DNA from: Macrotis lagotis
Lineage: Eukaryota > Chordata > Mammalia > Peramelemorphia > Peramelidae
Assembly: GCF_037893015.1 (NCBI RefSeq)
Contig: NC_133661.1
Coordinates: 186,815,203-186,879,202, forward strand
Direction of reading: 5' to 3'
Length of the DNA: 64,000 nucleotides
The notes under the pieces were generated by a model. That model was given only the letters and a program-made list of their open reading frames with translations. It was not told where the DNA came from and ran no database searches. This document shows positions 44,996 to 55,949 of this stretch, piece by piece. How positions within the stretch are numbered: position 1 is the first letter of the stretch; every line of letters begins with the position of its first letter. The position numbers and the translations under genes are program-made.

Positions 44996-45408
44996 ATTGA
45001 AGCATTTTTAATGTAAAGACAAATGAAGGGTATTAGGAAGAAAGCAGATAAGCTGAATTTCTAGGAAGTTGAGCATGTCAAATTTATTATATACTTAAAA
45101 AACCAACTATAATAGAGATTTGTGGTTTCAGACATAATTCTATTTTCTTTTGTGTTTTGTATATCAAACTTTTGGTGTTTTATAAGTTCAAAATTTTAAT
45201 AAAGTTAATTTTTAAAAATGCATCTCTAATAGGTTCCTTAGAAGAACTTACTGAGAGGATGGGTAAGGGAAAATAATAAAAAAAAAAACAATGTGGGGCC
45301 ATGAGTCAGACAGATTCATCATTCTTCTTGTGCTGAAGTCACAAGAGGTGGGAGGTAAGTGGGTCCTTCAGATATCTCTGTTCTCTATATATATACTAGA
45401 CTTTGAAT

Positions 45409-45885
45409 TCACACAAATGAATTCTCAAAGTGAACAGCTTTTTGTTCCTTATTGCAACCAAGAACCACAAATGATTTCTTTTCAACTCTGTTATATTCAC
45501 ATGATTTACTTGAATGTTTTTTCGCACATATGGTCAAAGGAAATTTAACATTACTTATAAAACAACATTTATAATTAGTTTCTATTTTCCATGCTATGAA
45601 AGTTCCTCTCTTACATACTTCATTGACTACATTTATATTGCTATGAATAAAAGTATTGGTCTTTTTGCATTCATGCCTTTTTTTATTTATTGCAACCATC
45701 GTTGTAGTACAGTTTATAAAATTTTTATCAAAGATGTGATTACTTTCAAATTGCCTTGATCTTGGATCCGATGGTTCTTCTGGATTCACATTCTGCTCTT
45801 CAGTAGTTTCTACATAAACAGTTTTTCCTGCTACAAGTTGTAACATCAAAAGATGAATCAGAGGAAAAGCTGTGAAAAGAGCCAT
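45409..45885 (-). CDS. Secreted RNase A superfamily ribonuclease (158 aa)
   Basis: Intact single coding exon. It starts with a signal peptide (MALFTAFPLIHLLMLQLVAG) and then has a short acidic pro-region (residues 21-43). The RNase A domain follows with all three catalytic residues: FESNH50 (family His12), the signature C73-K74-K-T-N-T-F (Lys41, CKxxNTF) and V-H152-F (His119). It should therefore cleave RNA on the 3' side of pyrimidines, after secretion. Cys59, 73, 91, 108, 120, 129 and 144 match family Cys26, 40, 58, 72, 84, 95 and 110 by spacing. The Cys65 position is Trp99/Ala98, and an extra Cys107 makes a CC pair, so the Cys65-Cys72 disulphide is lost or rewired. NCT at 58-60 is a possible N-glycosylation sequon. 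The ATG at 45885-45883 lies 23 nt after a strong splice acceptor, matching the family's non-coding-first-exon layout. A possible AATAAA lies near 45088-45083. The CC pair recalls RNASE11, but orthology (RNASE10/11/12 or a marsupial-specific member) is not settled, so no symbol is given. Confidence 0.92.
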   Translation of the reverse strand: MALFTAFPLIHLLMLQLVAGKTVYVETTEEQNVNPEEPSDPRSRQFESNHIFDKNFINCTTTMVAINKKRHECKKTNTFIHSNINVVNEVCKRGTFIAWKIETNYKCCFISNVKFPLTICAKKHSSKSCEYNRVEKKSFVVLGCNKEQKAVHFENSFV

Positions 45886-45908
45886 ATGTACTATCTCTTC
45901 TCAAGGTC

Positions 45909-45930
45909 CTGAGAAAGGGAAAAGAATCAG
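45909..45930 (-). promoter_or_regulatory. Splice acceptor before the RNase coding exon
   Basis: Minus strand reads a pyrimidine tract TTCTTTTCCCTTTCTCAG ending in AG at 45910-45909, followed by GACCTTGAGAAG and the ATG. RNase A family genes normally have a non-coding first exon and one coding exon, and this site fits that. The first exon should lie at higher coordinates; I could not place it. Confidence 0.65.
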
Positions 45931-46124
45931 AGAAAAAAAACATAGAAAGTAGGTAGTAGAGGTTTGATCTCTTCCCTGAGAAATCAGAGTTCCATTGCCT
46001 ACTACTCCTATTCACTCTATAAGTAACTATTACAAGCCACTCAATGAAATTATTTTTTGAGCACTCACTTAAAAAAAAAAATCGGAGGTGGAGAATGCTG
46101 TTGCAGTAAGACCAATTTATATTA

Positions 46125-46245
46125 CTAAATCAATAAACATTTATTAAGTACTCACATGATCTAGTAACTGTGTTAAGAGTTTGTAATACAAAGAAAAAAT
46201 AAGGTCAGCTTTTTGCTTTCCAGGAGGATACATTCTAATGGGTGA
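46125..46245 (+). repeat. L2-like 3' end
   Basis: 'caataaacatttattaagtactcac ... tgtgttaagagtttgtaatacaaag ... ccaggaggatacattctaatggg' matches the ancient L2 3' end pattern. Confidence 0.55.
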
Positions 46246-46246
46246 G

Positions 46247-46257
46247 AAGAGAGAGAC

Positions 46258-46288
<31 letters not shown>

Positions 46289-46330
46289 CACACACACATA
46301 CACACAGAGACAGAGAGAGAGACAGAGATA
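46247..46330. repeat. (GA)n/(CA)n compound microsatellite
   Basis: Mixed GAGA, CAGAGA and CACA units. Confidence 0.9.
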
Positions 46331-46399
46331 GCCAGATCAAAACATAGAAGATAAAGTAGAAGAAAGGTACCTGAAAGGTTGGAAGTATACTATATTATT

Positions 46400-46580
46400 A
46401 AGGCAGCTAAGTGGGCCTAGAGTGACAAGGCCTCAGTTCAAATATAGCCTCAGTTATTTACTAGCTATGTGACCCTGAACAAGACACTTAACTTCTATAG
46501 AATAAGGATAATAGAAGCATCTTCTTCCCAGGGTTGTTGTGAGAAGCAATGAGATAAGGCAAAAGCCAGTAGAGGTGAAT
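46400..46580 (+). repeat. MIR-family SINE
   Basis: 'ctagctatgtgaccctgaacaagacacttaacttc' then 'cccagggttgttgtgag' in MIR order and sense. Confidence 0.65.
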
Positions 46581-46642
46581 CATTCTTGTAATAGGAACAA
46601 AAGCACTTTTCACTTGTTTTGAGGGCAACAGAGTAGGTGATT

Positions 46643-47080
46643 TTGTTGTTGTTCAGTCATGTCTGACTCTTTTTGCCCTCATTTTAGAATTTTCTTAGCA
46701 AAGATTCTAGAGTGGTTTTCCATTTTCTTCTCCAGTTCATTTTATTTTAGGTTTTTTGGGAGTTTTTTTGCTTTTTTTTTTTTTTGAGGCAAATGGGGTT
46801 AAGTGGCTTGCCCAAGGCCACACAGCTAGGTAATTATTAAGTGTCTGAGGCTGGATTTGAACTCAGGTACTCCTGACTCCAGGGCTGGTGCGCTATCCAC
46901 TGCGCCACCTAGTCGCCCCTCCAGTTCATTTTAAAGATGAAGAAACTGGGGCAAACAGTCAAAAGTGATTTGTTCAGGGTGACATAACTATTAAGTATCT
47001 TAGGCCAGATTTGAACTTAGGAAGATAAAATCTTTCTGACTTCAGACCTGGTACTTTATCCATTGTACCACCTAGCTTCC
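46643..47080 (-). repeat. RTE/BovB-tailed SINE, antisense, interrupted
   Basis: Minus strand ends in 'gagtcagacatgactgaac' plus AAC repeats, the BovB/RTE tail type, with a tRNA-like head at the right (near 47080). A WSINE1 (46745-46919) is nested in it. Confidence 0.72.
46745..46919 (-). repeat. WSINE1-like SINE, antisense
   Basis: Perfect 14-bp duplication TCCAGTTCATTTTA at 46731-46744 and 46920-46933. Confidence 0.93.
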
Positions 47081-47129
47081 AGTTATCATTTACCTTCAAA
47101 ATAGTAATCAGCTGATTAAATTTCTTATC

Positions 47130-47660
47130 ATTGTTTTTTAATTGATATTTTATTTTTTCTAATTACATGTTATAAAAGTTTTTCAACATTCATCCACATG
47201 CATATGCATTTTTTAAGTTATATAATTTCCTTCCACCCTCCCTTCCACCCCTCTCCCCTCAGCAGTGAACAGTCAGGTGAATATTGTACATACACATTTG
47301 TGTTTAACATATTTACAGATTAGTCATTTTCAGTATGAGGAATTAAGATTATGGGAAAAGAAAGAAAACCATGAGATAGGGAAGAAATACATAAGAAAAA
47401 TTTTTTAAAATGTGAATATTGTGTTCATTCAGATTCTGTAGGGGTTTTTGATTTTGGTTTTGTTTTGTTTTTCTTCCTCTGGTTGGGGATAGTATTGTCC
47501 ATAGCCAGTCTCATCATTGCTTTTTTTTAACTGAAATTTAATTTATTTTTTCATTTACATACTTCAGTATTCATCCATTCGCATATTTATGAATTACATA
47601 TTTTTCTAACACCCTCCCTTCCCTCGTCCCATCCCCATAGTGTCAAACAGTCTGATAAAA
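47130..47660 (-). mobile_element. L1 3' UTR fragments, antisense (two)
   Basis: Two adjacent antisense L1 3' ends: 47130-47520 ('aattacatgttataaaag', 'ccaccctcccttccacccc', 'ttgtgtttaacatatttacagattagtc') and 47525-47660 ('tacttcagtattcatcc', 'ccctcccttccctcgtccc'). The second probably inserted at or beside the first. Confidence 0.65.
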
Positions 47661-49124
47661 GTTTCTTTGCTTTTTGATCACTTAAATTCTTTTACCTTGA
47701 GAGACATTGCTTTAACTAGAGAAGCACAACTCCATGAACAAAGTTTTTCTCTACTATTATAGCTGCAGTGACTAGAAAGTATCTATACATGGGATAGACT
47801 TAGGAGAGAGGCAATATAGGAGTTCTACATGTCTACCCAGGGCCTGCACTTCTTTATCTGATGCTTTTCCAATGCCTTCTTCCTGTCAGTGTTGTCAGGG
47901 TCTCTGCTACAGTACAGACCTTGCCGACTTGAATCCTTATTCAGTCACACCAAGGCTTTTTGGTTTTTTCTCCTCTCTTCCCTAAATATTTTTCCCTCTC
48001 CCCAAAATTCAGACTTATATACAAAAACTGAATTTATCATTGACACATCAGTCCTGAAGATGAAATATGTTCCCTATCTCCTGCCAGAGAGGTGATGTAC
48101 TTGAAATATAGAAAAAGATATACATTTTCCAATTCAACCAATGGGGCATTTTTTTTCTGGATCATGTATAGTTATCATGAAACTCTAATTTTTCTTTAAA
48201 AAATAAATCAATGGAAGTAAATGGGATAATCTATGATTTAAAAAATATTTTTTTTAAGAAAAGAAACTTACCACTAGCAGATCTCTGCTTATTTCCTTAG
48301 CCAGATAATTTCCTCCAGAGAGCCTGCAATTTCCAAGGTGACAATTAGTTTATTTAATAAACCAATATCTGATCATAGGAGAAGGCTATGCAAGTTATCC
48401 AGGAAACAAAAAATATAGTGGTGGCCTTCTGAAGACCAGGCTATTTAAATTGCTGTTCAAACCAAAGAATTATCTGTAATGGTATGAATTTCAGACCAGG
48501 TAGAAGACCATAGGAGCCTCAGGGAAAAGAAAGATAATTACCCATTGGGTGATTTGGATTGGTCATGGGGGGAGATTAAGTATGTATATAGTATAATTCT
48601 CTACTTACCTTGCCAGTGAGTCCAGTAGAGAGGAGATCTAATTAGTCCAATGCCTATGAGATTCTCTGAGGCTTTTTGCTAACAGGAGACATTTATAGGT
48701 TTTGATGGAACAGAAGTTGGGTGTATCTGGTAGAAAGAGGTTAGTAGGAGGTCTGCCCCCAAACCACAAGATGTTAATCTTTCAGCTGTGGAAATATTGA
48801 CTAATTTCCAATTACTCTATCTATTCTTCTCATAACATCCTGGTTTCAATCTCGTGTTTGGGAGACTGAAGACTTAAAAGAGAAATGAGGCAAAGAGAAG
48901 GGTTCAAACTTGATCCAGAGAAGAATAAATTTAGGGGTGAAGTATATGGAGACAGAGGATTGGTGCCTCCCAGAAGATTCCTCGAGAACAAGTATAATTT
49001 TACTCTGGACTAGGCAAAAACCAAAAAGTGGGGGAAAAACCCTCAAACTGATATGGTTTGAAAATATTCTGTCTAAAGTAGAAAATATTTAACGCCTGGC
49101 AAAAGATACTGCAGGAAAATCAAT
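47661..49124. other. Non-coding, nothing recognised
   Basis: 1.5 kb without recognisable gene or repeat. Confidence 0.5.
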
Positions 49125-49250
49125 ATTTTTTTTCTTTTGTATTGATGTTTTATTTTTCCAAATACATGTTATGAAAGTTTTTTTAAACATTCATCCATAT
49201 GCCAATGCATTTCTAAGTTACAAAATTTCCTTTCACTAAAGGAAGAGATA
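49125..49250 (-). mobile_element. L1 3' UTR tip, antisense
   Basis: 'ttccaaatacatgttatgaaag ... cattcatccatatgcc' repeats the start of the fragment at 47130; short 5'-truncated copy. Confidence 0.6.
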
Positions 49251-49320
49251 AGAATAAATAACTTGACATATTATCTTAGAGGTAAAACTGATTTTGTAGG
49301 TGAAAAGGGTAGAAGGCTTT

Positions 49321-49475
49321 AAAAATTTTTTTTTAGTTTTGTAAAGCAATGGGGTTAAGTGACTTGTCCAAGGTCACACAACTAGGCAATTATTAAGTGT
49401 CTGAGGCTAGATTTGAACTCAGGTCCTCCTGACCCCAGGGCCCATGCTCTATCCATTGTACCACCTAGCTGTTCT
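49321..49475 (-). repeat. WSINE1-like SINE, antisense
   Basis: Perfect 13-bp duplication GGTAGAAGGCTTT at 49308-49320 and 49476-49488. Confidence 0.93.
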
Positions 49476-49488
49476 GGTAGAAGGCTTT

Positions 49489-51357
49489 TTAAAGGGAAGA
49501 ATAAATATTTGAAATTGAGAATCACACACTACCGAAGTTATCATTGTTGTGAAACATATGACCCTGAAATGAAGCATTGAGTTTGCCTGAAGCAGCTTCA
49601 TAATTGGAATAGAAAGTTTCTCCATAAGCATATATTTTATGCTTGTTTCCCTAGTGAGGTTTCTTCATGGACCATAAAATTTGCCTTATATCTTGGTTTC
49701 TATAACAAAAAGAAAAGAAGTGTCATTTATGCTGGACAAATCTTCAGTTTAGCATAACATTGAATAAAAGACATCATATTTAGTGCAAAAGAAAATGAAA
49801 AGGATTCACAACTGAGCCCATAAACAGTTCCTTCTCATTTCCTCTTTGTTTATCCTTCAGCTTCCCCAGGAACAGTACTCTAGATTAATAGTATTACCCT
49901 GGACTTGAGGCCTCAATATGCAATTGGCAGGGGAAAAAATTGAGAGTCAAGTAAGTCTGATGAGCTCCACCACCCCAGTGACCCATGCAGTTTTTATATT
50001 AATAATACTCCCTTGATTGAAGGCCATTAAACATGGTAGGGTTGCTTGACTCTCTGATAACCCTCTGTTTTCTTCCTCTTCCAGGTTAGCACTGGAACAT
50101 CTTTTTTTGGGGGGGGGGTTATAAGGCAATGGGGTTAACGACTTGTCCAAGGCCACACAACTAGGTAATTATTAAATGTCCAAGGCAGAATTTGAACTCA
50201 GGTACTCTGCACTACCTAGCCGCCCCTTAATAGGTCTTTTGAAGAGATGGTAATTGGTGAAGGTGGGATGTTTAATTCATTAGCAACTTCATATTGTTTA
50301 TATATAGCCATATCAGGGAAGGAGCAATACTATGTTACTATTATAGCTCTGGAGGAGTGGGAGAGATGCAGATTTCCCAAAAATGGGAACAGTGTTCTTT
50401 CAAATATTTGTCATCTGCACTTTCTATAGGATTAAATAAAACTTGTAATATTATATTTATATATTTTATTATATATGTTTTATATATGGCATATATTTTT
50501 ATTGTATATAATATATATTGCTATGCTATATTATGCTATGTTTATCAAGAGATGTAATATATGTGGCTCACAGAGAGGAAAGAATAGACATCCCTACTAT
50601 CTTCCCCCACCCCTTCCTTCTCTAAGAGAGATGTGAGCTCTTGTCAGGAGGGAAAGCAAGAGTTGTATTTAGAAGTTAGCTACTCTGTTCTCCTCAGTGA
50701 TGGAGTTCTAGGCTAGAATCATAACTATCTTTCCAATTAAATATTATTAATCTTGAGTTTATAATTTAGGGGTTCAAGTTAAGCTACTGATTACTCTTTC
50801 TTAGCATAGAAATAAGGCCCCAAATTTTGATTCTAAGGCTTGCCTCCCTTCCCATTAAATACTAGTTCCACAATTAACCCATAAATGAAGATTAAATAAA
50901 TTCATTTATCCATTTCACTAGCAATACAGAAATTAGAGAAAGTATATATATATGAGAATATGTAACAGATAATATATATTGAAGGCACTCTTTCACTGGG
51001 AGCAAAATGTCTCAGAATCCAAGATCTCACCCAAAGAGGAATTTCTCTTAATTCTCTAGTGTAGTAAGTTAAGGATAGGTATATATCATTTTTACAGAAT
51101 CATTCCTTCCCTTAAGCAACATGAAAAGAGATGGGCATTGTGGATCTTCCTTCTCCAAGTTAGAAGCTAGAAAAAAAATTTGAAGAGACTGAAGATATCA
51201 TATTTTTCTTCTTTTGCACTCTTACCAATTCTGATCTTTTCTTGATATGGAAAGAATTCCATACCAAGGGGTTTGGAGCTTTGGATTACATATTAATTAG
51301 CCTGAATGCTTTCATGAGAACTGAGGGTTTATTTTTGGTCTTGATTGTAAAGAGCTA
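49489..51357. other. Non-coding; one SINE and AT-rich tract
   Basis: Contains an antisense, partly deleted WSINE1 at 50101-50226 and an AT-rich TATA-type tract at 50446-50540. No gene recognised. Confidence 0.5.
50101..50226 (-). repeat. WSINE1-like SINE, antisense, deleted
   Basis: Body 'aaggcaatggggttaacgac' to 'actacctagccgcccc'; a piece containing the A-box side is missing. Confidence 0.82.
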
Positions 51358-51668
51358 CACATTAGTTTCTTCTTTTTTTAAAAAAACTATTTATTTTCAC
51401 ATCACCACCATAATCTTGTTGTAAAAGTAAACATAATCCCCCTCCCTCCACAAAGAAAAATATGTCCTTCAGTTTGTGTTCAAATCTAGCTTTGACTCTG
51501 GAATGGATGGCATTCTTTATCATGTCTATCAGAGAAGTAGCTTTAATATTTTTTTCTCACAATTGCTATTGCTAACTGTATTTCCCTCCATTCCATTTTA
51601 TTCCTTCCCACTCCCATTTACTCTATTCTCTCTCTCTCTCCTTTCACTTTGTCCCTCCTCAAAATGTT

Positions 51669-51815
51669 GTGGAGCAGCCTGGTGGTACAGTTGACAGAAC
51701 ACTAACCTTGTAGCCAGGAAAACCCGAGCCCAAATCAGACCCCAGACACCCAATAACTACCCAACTGTGTGACCCTGGGTCAGCCACCCAACCCCTCTGC
51801 CTTGCAAAAAAAAAA
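51669..51815 (+). repeat. HAL1 3'-tail SINE module 1 (copy 3)
   Basis: Antisense relative to HAL1, at the same site as module 1 of copies 1 and 2. On the plus strand many T of the SINE are C ('gcccaaatcagaccccagac', 'cacccaacccctctgcc'), i.e. A-to-G on the HAL1 strand. Confidence 0.82.
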
Positions 51816-52399
51816 GTGTTGTATCTGACTACCCTCTCCCACTATTTTCTCTCTCTTCAATCACCTATACCTCCTCTCCCCGTCCCCTTTCTCTCATCCC
51901 TTTCTGCTCCTTTTTCCTATGGGATAATATAGACTTCCATAGACTATTGAGTGTGGATGTTGTTTCCTCACTGAGCCATTTCCAATGAAAATGAAGCTTA
52001 CTCATTCCCCCTCACCTTCCCCTTAACACTTCATTGCAAAAGCTTTTTCCTTGAATTTTTAATATGAAATATCTTAACCTTTACTACCTCTCCTTTCACT
52101 TTCTTCAATAAATTCCTTTTTTGTCCATTGACTCCATCTTTATAATATATTATACCTTCATATTCAACTTTCTCCTGTGCCTAGTCTATATATGCTCCAA
52201 TTGTTCTAATGAATGAGAAGTTCATATGAGTTATCAGTATCATCTTCCCATGCAGGAATACAAGCAGTTCAACATCAATAAATCTCTCATAATTTGCCCT
52301 TCTCACCCACCCTCTCTTGTACTTTACCTGAGTCCTGTTCTTGGAGATCAAACTTTCTGGTCAGCTCTGTTGTTTCAACAGGAAAGTTTGAAAGCCCCC

Positions 52400-53553
52400 T
52401 ATTTTATGGAAAATCTATCTTTTCCCCGAAAGAGGATGTTAGTTTTGCTAGGTAGTTGATACTTTTTTTTTAGATTTTTGCAAGGCAGATGGGGTTAAGT
52501 GGCTTGCCCACAGCCACACAGCTAGGTAATTATTAAGTGTCTGAGACTGGATTTGAACTCAGGTACTCCTGACTCTAGGGCTGGTGCTCTATCCACTGCA
52601 CCACCTAGCCATCCCTAGGTAGTTGATTCTTGGTTTTAATCCATGCTTTTTTGCTTTCCAGAATATCATATTCCAAGGCCTAAGAATCCTTAATGTAGAT
52701 ACTGCTAAATCCTTTTAATCCTGACTGCAGTTCCATAATACTTGAATTGTTTCTTTCTAGCTGCTTGTAATATTTTCTTTTTGACTTGGGAGTTATGAAA
52801 TTTGGCTATAATATTCCTGAGAATTTTTTGGGGGGGAGGTTCTCTTTTGGGAGATTGGTGGATTTCTTCAATTTCTATTTTACCCTCTACTTCTAGGATA
52901 TCTAGGCAATTTTCTTGAAGAATTTCTTTAAAAATGAAGTCTAAGTTCTTTTTCTGATCATGACTTTCAGGTAGCCCAATAATTTTAATATTATCTCTTC
53001 TGAATCTGTTTTCCAGGTCAGTTGTTCTGATGAGATATTTCATGTTTTCTTCTAGTTTTTCATTATTTGGTTTTGTTTCATTGTTTCTTGATTTCTCACA
53101 AAGTCCTCAGGTTCCCTCCATTCTACATTTGGATAGAGTAGGTAGGCTTTCTTCAGAGAGTTTTTTAAAAATCTCCTTTACTATCTGGCCAATTCTACTT
53201 ATCAAGGTATTCTTCTCTTCATTGACCTTTTGGACTGCTATTTTCCTTTAACCTAAATTAGTTTTTAACATATTATTTTCTTTGGTATTTTTTTTGTCTT
53301 TTTTCCACCAAGTTACTGACTTGGTTTCCATGATTTTCCTACATTGCTCTAATTTTTTCCCTAGTTTTTCCTCTACTTTTCTCTAGTTTTACCTCCTTTA
53401 CTTCATTTTCAAAATCTTTTTTGAGCTTTAAGACAGCCTAAGACAAATTCCTATTTTTCTTAGAGGCTTTGGTTACAGAAGCTTTGATTTTGTCATCTTC
53501 TGACTAAAGTAATTACCTATGGTCAGATTATTTTTTTTTCTGTTGTTTACTCA
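52400..53553 (-). pseudogene. HAL1 ORF1, copy 3, broken
   Basis: Minus strand. Residues such as 'TTDLENRFRRDNIKIIGLPESHDQKKNLDFIFKEILQENCLDILEVEGKIEIEEIHQSP' give the RRM-type region, and 'NIIAKFHNSQVKKKILQAARKKQFKYYGTAVRI' the start of the C-terminal RNA-binding domain. The coiled-coil part upstream is interrupted by stops. A WSINE1 interrupts the C-terminal part. Not functional. Confidence 0.8.
52463..52614 (-). repeat. WSINE1-like SINE inside HAL1 copy 3
   Basis: Antisense on the plus strand, sense relative to HAL1. Duplication CTAGGTAGTTGATAC / CTAGGTAGTTGATTC at its edges (about 52448-52462 and 52615-52629). Confidence 0.92.
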
Positions 53554-54506
53554 TTTCCCCAGCCTATGACCTGGTTTAAAAACCTTCCAAGTTTTTGAGT
53601 GCTTTGGGGGACACCCACCTCCTCCCCAGGGACCTCAGTTCCTTCAAGGTCTGATGAGAGGCACTGACTGCTCTCCTGACCTGTGCTCTGGTCTGTGGAT
53701 GAACACAAGCACTCCCCTCTGGCCTGGAGTTGTGAAGAAGGTCCCTGCTCCACTGTGGCAGTTGGGGGCTCCAGACTGTGATTTGGATCTGAATATTGAC
53801 AATCTTCCCCGGCCGCTTTACTATCTGTGGGCTGAGCATTCTGGATGCTGCTGAGTGGCTCCCTGCTGAGTGGTTCCACAGGCCTGTTCCTGTTTCCCAG
53901 GGTAGGGCTGTAATGAGGCCTTTGCTAGACCTGGCTCCATGCTCACTCTTGTGTGGCAGTTTTCCTGCTGACCTTCCAAATTGTCCATAGTGATCCCTAG
54001 GCTGAAAGGTCTGGAAACTGTTCCCACTGCCATGGATTCAGGTGCCCCATGGGTTATTCTGGGAAGGCTAGAACTTGTTCACTTCCAACCCCAGTGGAAG
54101 AGACTCTTATCCCAGATCTTCCAAGTTGTTTTAGATCAGGAAATTGTTTCATTTGGACTTTCTTTGGGTTCTATCACTCTAGTATTTGGTTAGAGTTATA
54201 ATTTTAAGACATTTGGAGTGAAGAAGAGCTTCTGGGAATTCCTGCCTCCATGCCACCATCTTGGCTCCATCCTCCCCTGCACATTAATTTCTGAGCCTAA
54301 GGGGAAACCCCTAGAAAAGAATGGGCAAATTGTGAGATTACTCAAGACTGAATAAATTCAAAGTAAAACCAGAGCAACTAGTCCTGAACCATGAGTTTTT
54401 ATTTAATGATAGAAAAGTTGAAGGGAAGTTAGTCCAGTAAATACAACAAAGTCTGAATTTTTGGATAGTTAAAATGATTTTGAATGAGATTCTCCACTTT
54501 AGTTTT

Positions 54507-54655
54507 TCTTTTTTTGCAAGGTAAATGGGGTTAAGTGGCTTGCCCAAAGCCACACAACTAGGTCATTATTCAGTGTCTGAAGCCAGATTTGAACCTAGGT
54601 ACTCCTGACTCCAGGGCCGGTGCTCTATCTACTGCACCACCTAATGACCCCTTGT
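54507..54655 (-). repeat. WSINE1-like SINE, antisense
   Basis: Perfect 11-bp duplication ACTTTAGTTTT at 54496-54506 and 54656-54666. The stretch 54667-55124 to its right holds nothing I recognise. Confidence 0.92.
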
Positions 54656-55124
54656 ACTTTAGTTTTGTATCCTGTCTTCTTCCAAAATAGCTCAGTTCTA
54701 TAGATTCGTTGTAGCCTTCCTGTTCCCTTTATTGGCGACAGCTTAACGCCTTCTCTAAATGACAGACTTGTGGGTCTGCATGCATGAATATGAAGTTACA
54801 GTTACAAAGCTCCAATTGAGGAGATGATACTATTCATAGATATCATTTGAAAGCTTCTCTTTATAGGTGATAATAAGATTTTACAATTGGAAGAGTGTAA
54901 TTTTTCCAGAGAAAACAGATGAATCTCAGAGTCATTAAATGATTTATTCAAGGTTGCAAAGAAGGTGATTGATATGAGACAAACACAAGTATCCTTATTT
55001 AAACACAATACTTTATATCAGAAAGTTCCAGCTCCTCAAAAATTGATTCCCTCATAATGGTTCAGGTTTCTTATACTGGCTAGTTCAGGACTTTTGAGAA
55101 ATATTTAAATGACAAGGTAAGTTA

Positions 55125-55949
55125 CCATATTTCCTCACATATAAGATGCACCTTAATTTTGGAGCCTGAAATTTGAAAAAAAAAGTGTTACAAAAAGTTA
55201 TTGAACTCAAGTTTTATTCATCATAAAATTAATACAATTCCTCATCACTGTCAAAACTCCCATCCATTAGCTTGTCCTCATTTGTGTTTGATGACAAACT
55301 GCTGTCTTAGGAGAGACTCTGACTGCTATCCTGCCCGTGCTCTGGTCTATGTTTGACCACAAGCACTCCCTAGGCAAGGCTGATGTGTGGATGTATGTTC
55401 AGTCCATTCCATTTCATGAACCTGAAGCACCAATTGTCTCCTCTGAAATCAGTCACTTCTTTTTCAACAGTAATATTTTTTGCCTCATGCTGAACCATCT
55501 TGGTGGATACAGGAATTCTAGTTGCCCTTTGCTCTTTAATCCATTTCTTTAATTCTCTCTCTAAATCAGACCATTGTGCTGACTTGTCTCTCACGGCCTT
55601 CTGCTGTGGCACTTTCAATAGGGTTTCTTCTTCCAGTCTCAGATTTTTTTTCTCATTTGGAGGAGGACCAAACAGCAGAGAAATTTCCATTCACTTTTGC
55701 AAACTGGATCACTTTGAATATGAATTCAGCACTGTACAAAAACCTTTTCTGAGACATTTCTGGGCAGAATGGGGCAAAATGTAACCTAATATATTGGTAA
55801 CAAATGCAAAACAATGAGCACAAAGACAACAAGTGGTAAAAAGCGGGAAATGCAAGTAAAAATCTACAACCACTGTATAAGATGATCCCAATTTTTAGAA
55901 CTTCAAATTTTTCAAAAAAAGGGTGTGCTTTATACATGGGGAAATATGG
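55125..55949 (-). mobile_element. pogo/Tigger-like DNA transposon, second copy, deleted
   Basis: An 825-bp element flanked by TA (55123-55124 and 55950-55951), with inverted ends CCATATTTCCTCACATATAA (left) and TTATACATGGGGAAATATGG (right). The minus strand encodes MSQKRFLYSAEFIFKVIQFAKVNGNFSA, the Brinker-like N-terminal DNA-binding domain (ATG near 55773). After a frameshift come LEEETLLKVPQQKAVRDKSAQWSDLERELKKWIKEQRATRIPVSTKMVQ and 'FRGDNWCFRFMKWNGLNIH', the CENP-B-type helix-turn-helix. The DDE catalytic domain is absent; only the transposase tail and the 3' untranslated end 'atgaataaaacttgagtt' follow. It is better preserved than the copy at 8913-9668 and has a different internal deletion. 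The right 20 bases and 57 bases of flank are duplicated at 59801-59879. Confidence 0.82.

Larger units (their letters stand above)
44195..45017 (-). mobile_element. L1 3' end, antisense, with two nested SINEs
   Basis: Antisense L1 3' UTR ('ggttatatatgtacaatcatataaaacatatttgc', 'cttcaatctgcatttagcatcc', 'gttgctgagaagagct') leading into late ORF2. Interrupted by WSINE1 copies at 44468-44617 and 44853-44995. Confidence 0.8.
51371..54279 (-). mobile_element. Complete half-L1 (HAL1), copy 3, antisense
   Basis: The minus strand starts at the 5' end 'ggatggagccaagatggtgg' (54279 leftwards), and ORF1 runs from about 53553 to 52400. The 3' tail without ORF2 follows, ending near 51371. Target duplication is CACATTAGTTTCT (51358-51370) and CACATTAATTTCT (54280-54292), 12 of 13. 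Its tail carries only one SINE module (51669-51815) where copies 1 and 2 carry three. A later WSINE1 (52463-52614) is nested in it. Without that it is about 2.7 kb, which fits copies 1 and 2 minus two modules. Confidence 0.88.

Noticed and set aside
53547-53879. 110-codon minus frame MEPLSREPLSSIQNAQ... and overlapping frames
   Set aside because: It lies in the 5' UTR of HAL1 copy 3; L1-type 5' UTRs are GC-richer and give chance frames.
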